64,000 nucleotides of DNA from Sphingomonas sp. SRS2 (GTDB lineage Bacteria > Pseudomonadota > Alphaproteobacteria > Sphingomonadales > Sphingomonadaceae), in assembly GCF_000971055.1 (NCBI RefSeq), contig NZ_LARW01000090.1, positions 1 to 64,000 of the forward strand. Direction: 5' to 3'. This document shows, one piece after another, positions 29,166-36,841 of this stretch. How positions within the stretch are numbered: the first letter of the stretch is position 1; each line of letters opens with the position of its first letter. The position numbers were made by a program, and so were the translations under genes. Under the pieces are notes generated by a model. It did not search any database and was not told the DNA's origin. It saw only the letters and a program-made list of their open reading frames with translations.

Positions 29166-29750
29166 TCAGATAACGGCGGTCACCAGACCCAGCTCCACCG
29201 CCTCATCGGCCTCGATATACCAGTTGGATGGCGCTTTCCGCAGAACCTCTTCCATCGTCACCCGACTACCCCGGACGAGATTTTCGAACCCTTCGTTCTG
29301 GATGGCGATAGAGCTTTCGATCTCGTGCAGCGTGGCCTTCACGCTGGCGATACACGACGTCAGCGGCCCTTCTATGTTCAGTTCCTTGGATAGCTTGCGC
29401 TCATGCACCATCAGCCGGGTGCCGCGGGTAAGGTAGCGGTTCTCGATTGCGAAGAAGCTCATGAACGTCGTCCCCGCCGAATAGATCGCGGCCTTGCCCA
29501 GAAAAATAAGCCGGCGGGAGGGAATGAGATCACTGTGAAAGCGGATATCCTCCCCCATCATCCGCGCCACTTCGGGATCACCGCCGAGCGTCGACAGTTC
29601 GACGTGGATACGCCCATCGTCGGGCGTGTCGGCCAGCGCCAGTTCAAGCTTCTCCCGGAAATCCCGATACATCTCGTAATCGACCGGGCCGGAAAGCAAT
29701 ATGGCGGGCTTCGCGAAATCTGGCGCGGCAAGGGGGGCTGCTGTGGACAT
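29166..29750 (-). CDS. ClpP-like serine peptidase homologue (S14/SppA fold), Asp of triad not conserved
   Basis: The 194-residue product keeps the crotonase/ClpP fold. The nucleophile position is Ser91 in AAIYSAGTTFM (matching the S-x-G of ClpP) and the base is His116 in RLMVHERKLS. By the C-terminal anchor (SNWYIEADEAVELGL against the ClpP RDRFLSAPEAVEYGL region) the third residue aligns to Asn176 rather than Asp. The N-terminal axial loop differs from true ClpP and no clpX lies nearby. It may be a divergent or Clp-independent peptidase or a regulatory subunit. It is monocistronic between recJ and tRNA-Glu. Confidence 0.8.
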   Translation of the reverse strand: MSTAAPLAAPDFAKPAILLSGPVDYEMYRDFREKLELALADTPDDGRIHVELSTLGGDPEVARMMGEDIRFHSDLIPSRRLIFLGKAAIYSAGTTFMSFFAIENRYLTRGTRLMVHERKLSKELNIEGPLTSCIASVKATLHEIESSIAIQNEGFENLVRGSRVTMEEVLRKAPSNWYIEADEAVELGLVTAVI

Positions 29751-29863
29751 GGATATTCCCGTCTAACCTGCCCGTCGAGCGGTCGCGAGAAGACGCAGTG
29801 GCCCGCGAGTTGTTCCATAGGTGAGGGAAAGACGCCGAACCGGTGCCTCGCACCTGATTTTGT

Positions 29864-29939
29864 TGGTGACCCCAACGGGACTCGAACCCGTGTTTTCGCC
29901 GTGAAAGGGCGACGTCCTAGACCGCTAGACGATGGGGCC
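29864..29939 (-). tRNA. tRNA-Glu (anticodon TTC), CCA encoded
   Basis: On the minus strand the cloverleaf is complete: acceptor GGCCCCA pairs with TGGGGTC and is followed by ACCA. The D-arm contains TCTAGCGGTCTAGGAC, the anticodon loop is CTTTCAC with anticodon TTC, and the T-arm contains GGTTCGAGTCCC. The anticodon reads GAA/GAG. The length of 76 nt includes the encoded CCA. Confidence 0.97.
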
Positions 29940-30189
29940 GTGTAGCATCGAGCGCGCCGATTAGGGCAGCAGCCGCAACCGGTCAAGGCAGCTTTTCGGA
30001 TATTTCCGCCGCTATGGCCGGTGATCTGTCTGGATCGCGGCCCTGGCCGGATAGTCGTCGGGCATGACGGTGCTCACTGTTGGGCGATCCTCCGCCGCTT
30101 CCTGGGGCTGGCCGCGCTAGGTGCGGGCCGGCATGGAACCTCCAGGCCGTCATGAGGTTCTCTCTTCGGTTCCGGGACGAAGATATCTG
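29940..30189. other. Intergenic stretch without a convincing gene
   Basis: Between tRNA-Glu and the methyltransferase locus lies about 250 bp (378 bp if the small frame at 30190 is not real). Short open frames exist on both strands (for example minus 29983-30228), but none has a ribosome site, family match or typical codon bias. The tRNA promoter must lie just above 29940 on the minus strand. I see no repeat or strong terminator. Confidence 0.6.
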
Positions 30190-30321
30190 ATGAAGTTCGA
30201 TTTTTTCTGCCAGCGAGTGTCTGGGCACAATTCGTCGCTGGGTCGACGCCTTATGATGATTGAAGCTCTGGCCGTCGAAACGATCGCACCGATGGCCTTA
30301 AAGCCGGCGGTGCTGGCATGA
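30190..30321 (+). CDS. Possible small ORF coupled to the methyltransferase
   Basis: A 43-codon frame begins MKFDFFCQRVSG and ends at a TGA that overlaps the ATG of the methyltransferase gene by 4 bp (ATGA at 30318-30321). An in-frame start at 30121 would give 66 codons. The C-terminal half is hydrophobic with several Met residues (MMIEALAVETIAPMALKP). Third-position GC is lower than in the neighbours (roughly two thirds) and the ribosome site is weak. I recognise no family. It could be a leader peptide, a tiny substrate peptide, or an accident of the overlap. Confidence 0.25.
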   Translation: MKFDFFCQRVSGHNSSLGRRLMMIEALAVETIAPMALKPAVLA

Positions 30322-31271
30322 CCGCACATCAGCGACATCGTCCGCCTGAGGATATGGCGCTGCTGGCGCTGCTCGCACAGCTGAAATCTCGCGGATATCA
30401 CTTTGTAACGCCTACTCCAGCCAGCCACGCGCGGGTTGTCGCGCGAGTGGATCGGCGCGTTGCGCGTTCGTTGCGCGACATATTGGGATGGAGCCTGCCC
30501 TTTGAGCCCTCGCTGCCTGATCCTGCAATCCTGGCCACGCTCGACGGGGCGGGAGCGATCGAAAGTGTCGGTGGCGGATTGCTGCACAGCCGGGTGCGAG
30601 TTTCTTCCCTGCAGAATGAGCTGTTCCTGCATTCGGCCTATCCCACCGATGCGAGGGATGCAGTATTTTTTGGTCCCGACAGCTATCGTTTTGCCGATTT
30701 GATATGCGCCGAATTGGGCCGTAGACCTCCAAATCACGGCGCACACATCGTCGATATTGGAACGGGCGCCGGGGTTGGCATGGTCGCAGCCGCCCGTATT
30801 TGTCCCGGCGCCAGCCTGACGATGACGGATATCAACCCCAAGGCCTTGCGCCTGGCTGAGCTCAATTTGGCTTCGGCAGGCCTTCGCGCACGGGCCGTGC
30901 TGAGTGGCGATCTTACCTGCATCACCGATCCGATCGACATCGCGCTCGTCAATCCGCCCTATATTTTCGATGCGGCCGGCCGCGACTATCGCGATGGTGG
31001 CGGCATGCATGGCGGATCGGTGGCATTGGACATGGCGCGGGGTGCGGTGAACCGGCTCGCGCCGGGCGGCCGGCTGATCCTCTATACGGGAAGCGCTATC
31101 GTCGACGGCGAGGATCGGCTTGGCCGGGCGCTCGCAGATTTGGCCAGTGAGACGGGCTGCGCGCTGCGCTACCGGGAAATTGATCCCGACATCTTCGGCG
31201 AGGAACTAGATCAGCCGGCCTATGCCGACGTGGAGCGGATCGCTGTAATATCCGCCATATTCGACCGATAG
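30318..31271 (+). CDS. HemK/RlmG-like class I SAM-dependent methyltransferase
   Basis: The 317-residue product has an N-terminal helical part (1-120) and a Rossmann methyltransferase domain. SAM motif I is HIVDIGTGAGVGMVAAA, motif II acidic end is LTMTDINPKAL, and the catalytic NPPY motif is in IALVNPPYIFD. NPPY enzymes methylate planar amines: glutamine in release factors (PrmC), or guanine/adenine bases in RNA or DNA. The target here is unknown and the N-terminal part is not the usual PrmC one. Codon use is less GC-rich at third positions than in adjacent genes, hinting at a different origin. A possible small coupled frame precedes it. Confidence 0.82.
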   Translation: MTAHQRHRPPEDMALLALLAQLKSRGYHFVTPTPASHARVVARVDRRVARSLRDILGWSLPFEPSLPDPAILATLDGAGAIESVGGGLLHSRVRVSSLQNELFLHSAYPTDARDAVFFGPDSYRFADLICAELGRRPPNHGAHIVDIGTGAGVGMVAAARICPGASLTMTDINPKALRLAELNLASAGLRARAVLSGDLTCITDPIDIALVNPPYIFDAAGRDYRDGGGMHGGSVALDMARGAVNRLAPGGRLILYTGSAIVDGEDRLGRALADLASETGCALRYREIDPDIFGEELDQPAYADVERIAVISAIFDR

Positions 31272-31336
31272 GCTGACGCAGCCCTTTTGTCCCCCGCGCT
31301 GCTGTGCCATTTCTGAACCGAGATGGAGCGCGACTC

Positions 31337-32179
31337 ATGAATTTTCCGGCCGATTATGAAGTTCCTCGCGTCTGGCAATGGACTCGGGAAAATGGCGGGG
31401 AGTTCGCGCATATCAACCGGCCGATCGCTGGGCCGACGCATGACCGGGAGTTGCCTGTTGGCCAGCATCCGCTGCAGCTCTATTCGCTCGGCACCCCGAA
31501 CGGGGTGAAGGTTACGCTGATGCTGGAGGAACTGCTGGCGGCTGGCCATGAGGGCGCGGAATATGATGCCTGGCTAATCGATATTCGCGCCGGGGATCAG
31601 TTCGGCAGCGGCTTTGTCGGGGTAAATCCCAATTCGAAGATCCCCGCGCTGATGGACCACAGCACGGCTACGCCAACGCGCGTGTTCGAATCGGGCGCGA
31701 TCCTGCTCTATCTCGCGGAAAAATTCGGGGCCTTCCTACCGCGTGACCACGCCGGGCGTACCGAATGCCTCTCCTGGTTGTTCTGGCAGATGGGCAGCGC
31801 ACCCTTTCTGGGTGGTGGTTTCGGGCATTTTTACGCCTATGCGCCGATGAAGATCGAATATTGCATCGATCGCTTCACGATGGAGGTTAAGCGTCAGCTC
31901 GACGTGCTCGACCGCCATCTCGCCAAGCGGGATTATATGGCCGGCGACGAATATTCGATCGCCGATATCGCGATATGGCCCTGGTATGGAAATGTGATCG
32001 CAGGAGAAGCTTATGGCGCGGGCGAGTTCCTCGACGTCGCCAGCTATACCCACGTCGCGCGCTGGCAGAAGCAGATCGCCGCGCGCCCTGCCGTCCAGCG
32101 CGGAAGGCGCGTGAATCGCATCACCGGTCCCGAGGACGAGCAGGTTCGTGAGCGTCACCAGGCGAGCGACATCGCCTAG
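31337..32179 (+). CDS. yghU: Glutathione-dependent disulfide-bond oxidoreductase (YghU-type GST)
   Basis: The 280-residue product follows the Nu-class glutathione transferase YghU closely: INRPIAGPTHDRELPVG, HPLQLYSLGTPNGVKVTLMLEEL, VNPNSKIPAL, RVFESGAILLYLAEKFG, PFLGGGFGHFYAYAPMKIEY, and a C-terminal RGRRVNRI. YghU binds two glutathiones and reduces disulfide bonds and some peroxides in the cytosol. I chose the ATG at 31337 (GGAG well spaced upstream). A longer frame from 31304 adds residues not in the family. Confidence 0.94.
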   Translation: MNFPADYEVPRVWQWTRENGGEFAHINRPIAGPTHDRELPVGQHPLQLYSLGTPNGVKVTLMLEELLAAGHEGAEYDAWLIDIRAGDQFGSGFVGVNPNSKIPALMDHSTATPTRVFESGAILLYLAEKFGAFLPRDHAGRTECLSWLFWQMGSAPFLGGGFGHFYAYAPMKIEYCIDRFTMEVKRQLDVLDRHLAKRDYMAGDEYSIADIAIWPWYGNVIAGEAYGAGEFLDVASYTHVARWQKQIAARPAVQRGRRVNRITGPEDEQVRERHQASDIA

Positions 32180-32392
32180 CCGATTTATCGACAGGACAAA
32201 AAACCGCGATGACGCAATATGGTGACAATCGCCTCCCGGTGATCCCGTGACGCCAATATCACCGAACTGCGTCTCGGCAGCGATGTGGTTGGCGTGTCGC
32301 CTGATATCGGCGGCGCTCGTCGCAACGCCGGCGACGGTCTCTTATTGCCCGGTCGAGCGGCGCGCTATCTATGGCGGGGTGTGCGCCAGCTT

Positions 32393-34654
32393 CTAATATT
32401 CGGCATAGGGATCGGCGTCGCTTTTCGGCAGATCGATGATGAAGGTCGTGCCCTCGCCGGGCGCGCTCTCGCAATCGATCTTGCCGTTGTGGCGCGCGAC
32501 GACGGTGCGGACCAGCGCGAGGCCGAGGCCGATCCCCTCGCGCGGTCCCTGCTGGAAACGTTCGAACAGTTTGGCACGCTGCTCGTCGCTCATGCCGATG
32601 CCCTGATCGGCGATGGTCAGGCGGACGCTTCCGTCGATTTCGGCGAGAGTGCAGCGGATCACGCCAGCGTCGCTATATTTGATCGCGTTGCCGATCAGGT
32701 TGATCACGGCGCGGGTGAGCAGCTGGCGGTCGCCATCGACCATGTGGGGATCATCGATCCCGCCCACATCAACACGAATACCGCGCGCCTTCGCCTCCGG
32801 CCACAGCGCGTCGGCCGCGTCGATCGCGACATCGTTCAGGTCGATTGGTTCGGGTTCTAGCGGCTTGGCCTCCGCACGGGCGAGCTGGACGAAGTCCTCG
32901 GCCAGTTCGAGGGTACGGTTCGCCAGACTCTCGATCCGGGCCGAGATTGGCTTGGGAACGAGCGCCTCCGGCCCGCGCAGCAGCGTCAGGATAGCCGATT
33001 GCGGCGCGCGCATGTCATGGCTGAGCAGTTGGAGAGCTTCTTCGCGATGGCGTTCGGCCTGCTTCAGCGGGCTGATATCGACGATGCGCATGATCCATCC
33101 AACCTGCGCGTCGCTGGCGTCGCGCTGCGCGACATAGCGGACCTCGAAACTGCCGCCATCTTCGGTTGCTGCCTCTGCGCCGCCCTGATCGGAGGTCTTG
33201 TCGACGAAGGGGGAAAGGACGCCATTATCGGTGACGCGGAAGCGCGCCAGCAGGTCGCGCAGATCCGATCCGGTCGTCATAGGCGCGGCGAGCCGCGCCG
33301 CCAGCCGTCGCCCCTCGGCGTTGGTGAGCGCGATCCGCCCGTCGAGATCCGTTACGTAAAGCGCATCAGGCAGGCGGCCGATCGCGTCCGACAGGAAACG
33401 GCGAAGATCGCGCAGCCGATCGATCGCCTGGCCGAGCAGGTTGGCCTGCAATGTGATCTCCTGGCCGCTGTCGGCGCGACGTTGGCGAGGAAAGGCATCG
33501 CCTTCGCTCTGCAACAGACGGAGTTCGTCGGTCATGTAGCTGCTGATCGCCTGCAACCGCCGCCAGCCCCAGAGCGGATAGACGAACAGCATGCCGATCA
33601 GCGCACCGGCGGGAGGCAACCAGACATGCGCGAAGCGGATGAGCCCGAAACTCGTCGCTAAGATGAGGAAGGCCAGTGCGAGCGCCAGATTCGCGGTGCC
33701 ACGCGGGCTGAGCCGCAGGAAGCCGATCAGCAGCAGCCATAGCGGGGCCAGCGCGCCGGCAAGCACCCAGCCCTCGGCAGCGGGCGTGATCGCGTCGCCG
33801 CGCAGCAGGGCATCGAGCAGGTTGGCCTGGATCTCCACTCCCGCCATCTGGCTGGTCGTACCCGATGTCGGGGTGGGATAGCTGTCGCCCATGCCGTCGG
33901 CGGTCGCGCCGATCAGGATATGGCGGTTCGCCAGCAATTCGGGCGGAATATGCCCTTCGACCAGATCGATGAAGGAGAAGGTGCGGATGTTGCCCGCCGC
34001 GCCGCCATAGGGGATCAACACGGGCCTCGCCTGCCACAGGCCCTGCCGCGCGGCCTGCGAGCCGTCGGCTACCTTCAGGCCAGCCATCAGCGCGCCGAGC
34101 TGGAGCCACGCCTGTCCATCGCCGCCTTCTTCGAGATAGGCCTTTCTGATCACCCGGTCGCCGTCGAAGTGGAGATTGACCTGCGCGATGCCGGCGGCCG
34201 CCGTCGCCAGCGGTCCTGCGGGCAGGGCGATGGCATAGGCAGCACCGTTGGGGCCAGGCACATCGATCACTTGCGGCAGATAGGTCGGGCTGCGGCGGAC
34301 GGCGGCGGCGAGTATCGCGTCGTCGTCGGTCGGCTCGACGAACAGCACATCATAGCCGACCGCGCGGGGCCGGGCCTCCGCGAGCCGATCAAGCGCCTCG
34401 GCATGGACGCGCCGCGGCCACGGCCAGCGGCCGATCGCCTGCAGGCTGCGATTGTCGATCGCGATGATGACGATGTCGTCGGGCGGCGGGCGTTGCGACG
34501 CGGTCAGCGCCCGATCATAGACGATATGATCGAGCCGTTCGGTCAACCGGCCGAGCACCAGCGCCGTGACCAGCAAGGTCGCGACGAGCGCGACCGCCAG
34601 CCATTCAGCGTAGAGTCGGGTAGGGACCGAAGGTCGCGGACTGGCTTCGGCCAT
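32393..34654 (-). CDS. CHASE2-domain sensor histidine kinase
   Basis: The 753-residue protein has an N-terminal membrane helix (about 17-38) and an extracytoplasmic CHASE2 domain (about 40-310; DIVIIAIDNRSLQAIGRWPWPR, NRHILIGATADGMGD). A cluster of membrane helices (about 300-370) and a PAS-like domain (about 425-530) follow. The HisKA motif is LLSHDMRAPQSAILTLL, with His near residue 546. The ATPase domain has NLIGNAIKYSD, DQGIGMS and GIGLGLALV. It has no receiver. The start overlaps the FecR-type gene upstream by 50 bp, so the two are tightly linked. With the OmpR-type regulator it forms a complete sensor pathway. Confidence 0.92.
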   Translation of the reverse strand: MAEASPRPSVPTRLYAEWLAVALVATLLVTALVLGRLTERLDHIVYDRALTASQRPPPDDIVIIAIDNRSLQAIGRWPWPRRVHAEALDRLAEARPRAVGYDVLFVEPTDDDAILAAAVRRSPTYLPQVIDVPGPNGAAYAIALPAGPLATAAAGIAQVNLHFDGDRVIRKAYLEEGGDGQAWLQLGALMAGLKVADGSQAARQGLWQARPVLIPYGGAAGNIRTFSFIDLVEGHIPPELLANRHILIGATADGMGDSYPTPTSGTTSQMAGVEIQANLLDALLRGDAITPAAEGWVLAGALAPLWLLLIGFLRLSPRGTANLALALAFLILATSFGLIRFAHVWLPPAGALIGMLFVYPLWGWRRLQAISSYMTDELRLLQSEGDAFPRQRRADSGQEITLQANLLGQAIDRLRDLRRFLSDAIGRLPDALYVTDLDGRIALTNAEGRRLAARLAAPMTTGSDLRDLLARFRVTDNGVLSPFVDKTSDQGGAEAATEDGGSFEVRYVAQRDASDAQVGWIMRIVDISPLKQAERHREEALQLLSHDMRAPQSAILTLLRGPEALVPKPISARIESLANRTLELAEDFVQLARAEAKPLEPEPIDLNDVAIDAADALWPEAKARGIRVDVGGIDDPHMVDGDRQLLTRAVINLIGNAIKYSDAGVIRCTLAEIDGSVRLTIADQGIGMSDEQRAKLFERFQQGPREGIGLGLALVRTVVARHNGKIDCESAPGEGTTFIIDLPKSDADPYAEY

Positions 34655-35738
34655 CGCCGGTCATGCTAATCTGAATAGGCCGTGGCGCGGCAGGGATTTC
34701 GTCTGGCCCGAGTTCCGCGACGCGCGTTTCGAAGGCATAGGTTGCGGGCAGCCCCTCCATGCCCGATGGCGCGATTGCGGTCAGCCGGACGAAGAAGGGG
34801 ACGCTGCCGAGCCCGCTGAAGCTGGCGGAGTCGGTTTCGGTCACGGCTTCCTTGAATATCTGCTGGAACTCAAGATCGGTCGCGAGCTGGACGCGGTAGC
34901 TTTTCGCTCCCTCGACGGGCTTGACGGAGACGCGCACGCCATTCTCCCCCTCGCGCCCTATCGTCAGCAATCGCGGCGGCGGCAACAGCGCCACCGGCGG
35001 TTCGGAGCCGCTGGGCGTGCTGATGATGCCGAACGCCTTGGGCACGGCGGTTTCCGTCTTGTCTGAGGCGGCCTGTACACCCACCGTGCCGCCCACCACT
35101 TCGGTGAGCGCGCGTCCACCGGACTCGTCCACCGCCACGCGGAAGTCGGTGCCGCGCACCGCCGATACCGACAGCGGCGTCGTAACCTGGAAGCTACTGC
35201 CTGGATCCCGGAACGGCTTGACGCTCGACTGCGAGCGGCCCGCTTCGAGCCGGAACCGGCGCTGAAGCCCGCCGGTCAGGAGGATCTTGCGCAGTCGCTG
35301 CACATGGATGCGGCTTTGCGAGGGAAGGGAGATGGTGCTGCCATCCGGCAACTTGACGGTAACGAAGGCGTCGGCGCCGGTTTCGACCTTCATGCCCTGC
35401 CGCACCATCATGCCAACGGCGGCGGGCTGACCGTCCACCGTCACGGCGCCGCGAAAAGAAGAGATCACGCCATCGACGAGTTCGATCCGCAGTAATTCCG
35501 CGGGGATCATCAGCGTCGCGCCGATCGGCAAGCGGTACGGATCCTTGACCTGATTCAGTTGCTGAACCGCCTGATAATCTTCCTTCCTGGTCAGATATTT
35601 AGTGCTCAGCGCGATCAGCGTGTCGCCCGGCCGCACCTGGTAGGCGACGGGCGCTTCAACGCGTTGCGCTTCGGCCATGCCGCCCAGCAGGATAGCCAGT
35701 GCGGCGCCGAGCACCAGCAGGAAAGAGAGACGGTTCAT
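34605..35738 (-). CDS. Secreted LysM-FecR domain protein
   Basis: The 377-residue product has a signal peptide (about 1-24, cleavage after AEA). A LysM domain covers about 32-80 (YQVRPGDTLIALSTKYL ... LPIGATLMIP), typical of peptidoglycan binding. A FecR-type domain covers about 90-215 (VRQGMKVETGADAFVTVKLPDGSTISLPSQSRI ... VRGTDFRV), followed by a fibronectin-like C-terminal part. It is probably periplasmic and could feed an envelope signal to the CHASE2 kinase. FecR in iron systems does the same for sigma factors, but no sigma factor or TonB receptor is present here. It lies 6 bp after the regulator gene and overlaps the kinase start by 50 bp. Confidence 0.88.
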   Translation of the reverse strand: MNRLSFLLVLGAALAILLGGMAEAQRVEAPVAYQVRPGDTLIALSTKYLTRKEDYQAVQQLNQVKDPYRLPIGATLMIPAELLRIELVDGVISSFRGAVTVDGQPAAVGMMVRQGMKVETGADAFVTVKLPDGSTISLPSQSRIHVQRLRKILLTGGLQRRFRLEAGRSQSSVKPFRDPGSSFQVTTPLSVSAVRGTDFRVAVDESGGRALTEVVGGTVGVQAASDKTETAVPKAFGIISTPSGSEPPVALLPPPRLLTIGREGENGVRVSVKPVEGAKSYRVQLATDLEFQQIFKEAVTETDSASFSGLGSVPFFVRLTAIAPSGMEGLPATYAFETRVAELGPDEIPAAPRPIQISMTGDGRSQSATFGPYPTLR

Positions 35739-35744
35739 AACAGG

Positions 35745-36449
35745 TCAGCTGTCTTCGGTTTCAGGCTCAAGCGCCTCGAGCCGATAGCCGTAGCTATAGA
35801 CGGGGACGAGGCGGAAGCCGCGTTCGGGGCGCAGGCCGAGCTTGGCGCGGATCCGCGAGATATGGGCGTCGAGGGTCCGCGTGGGCAGGTCTGGGTTCCG
35901 GCCCCACACCATCTCCAGAAGGTAGGAGCGCGACAGCGGACGATGCAGATTGCGGAAGAGGGTGGCGGCGAGCTCGAACTCCTTCGCCGTCAGCGTGACC
36001 GTCTCCTCCTCGACCGTCACTGTCTGGCGCGCAGGGTGCAAGGTGTAGGGGCCGTAGCTCTCGTTTGCGGTGGTCGTCTCACGCGGGCCGGTGCGTCGGT
36101 GAATCGCATTGATGCGGGCCAGCAGCACCGCGGGCTGGACCGGCTTGATGATATAATCGTCGGCCCCGGCGGAAAGGCCTTTGACGATGTCCTCATCGCT
36201 GTTGCGGTTGGTGAGCAGCAGCGAGGGGACGGGCTTGTCCATATTCTCGTGCATCCAGGCGATGATCTCGGGCCCGCTCTTGTCGGGCATGTTCCAGTCG
36301 AGGATCACGAGATCGAAGGTGTCCTGCCGCAGCCGCGATGACAGCGAGCGGGCGTTGTGGAACTCGTAGCAATAGTGCCCCGCTTCAATCAGCGTCTGGC
36401 TGACAAAGGCCAACGCGGCGGCTTCGTCGTCGAGGACGGCGATACGCAT
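35745..36449 (-). CDS. OmpR/PhoB-family response regulator
   Basis: The 234-residue form begins MRIAVLDDEAAALAFV. It has the receiver acidic pair, phosphoacceptor Asp51 in VILDWNMPDKSGPE, the switch Thr/Lys region (LLTNRNSDE ... YIIKPVQP) and a C-terminal winged helix (about 140-225, LTAKEFELAATLFRNLHRPLSRSYLLEMVWG). It probably controls target genes when phosphorylated by the downstream CHASE2 kinase. In-frame ATGs at 36491 and 36533 exist. I prefer 36449 because receivers begin there, though no start has a strong ribosome site. It is first in the three-gene unit. Confidence 0.88.
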   Translation of the reverse strand: MRIAVLDDEAAALAFVSQTLIEAGHYCYEFHNARSLSSRLRQDTFDLVILDWNMPDKSGPEIIAWMHENMDKPVPSLLLTNRNSDEDIVKGLSAGADDYIIKPVQPAVLLARINAIHRRTGPRETTTANESYGPYTLHPARQTVTVEEETVTLTAKEFELAATLFRNLHRPLSRSYLLEMVWGRNPDLPTRTLDAHISRIRAKLGLRPERGFRLVPVYSYGYRLEALEPETEDS

Positions 36450-36841
36450 GCTATCGGCCGTCGGATTTGCCGGAGTTTCGGGTCGAGCCATGAAAGGGAC
36501 AATGCCCGCCATGGTCGCCGAAGCCAAGAGCACGCAGGGATGCTCGGTTCATAATCATACTCCATCCGGTCCGATATGGAGATTGCATTAACCAATGAGG
36601 GCCGTTCCCGGATGTCATGAAATGCAAAGTTGCAATTGTTTACAACGACTTTGGCCGGTCCTTGCTTATGGTTAAGGCGGCGATGCTGGCATGTGCGAGG
36701 ATCGGGGGTGCCGGGTGTGGAGATTGCTCCTCTCTATCCGGCGGGTCTGTCTGCCCTGACAGGCCAACGGTCGACGCGCGGTCGGCATCGCCACCCTTTT
36801 TCCAGTAGCTTTGCGTTCTGTTTCTCTACCGTGATTCGCGC
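36450..36841. other. Intergenic region upstream of the OmpR-type regulator
   Basis: About 390 bp separate the regulator start from the DUF445 stop codon on the same strand. The part around 36560-36670 is AT-richer than the surroundings and is the likely promoter zone for the three-gene signalling unit. Open frames on either strand (for example plus 36617-36808) lack coding bias and ribosome sites. I see no clear terminator hairpin or repeat. Confidence 0.55.

Noticed and set aside
29940-30189. A possible integrated element next to tRNA-Glu.
   Set aside because: No integrase, no repeat of the tRNA 3' end and no phage-type gene is seen within reach; only a mild codon-bias shift in the following gene.
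32247-32396. A 37-49-codon plus-strand frame ending in YCPVERRAIYGGVCASF after a hydrophobic stretch, between yghU and the CHASE2 kinase gene.
   Set aside because: It has no ribosome site, needs a weak GTG or an internal ATG, runs into the end of the kinase gene, and matches no family I know. It may be chance or a gene remnant.
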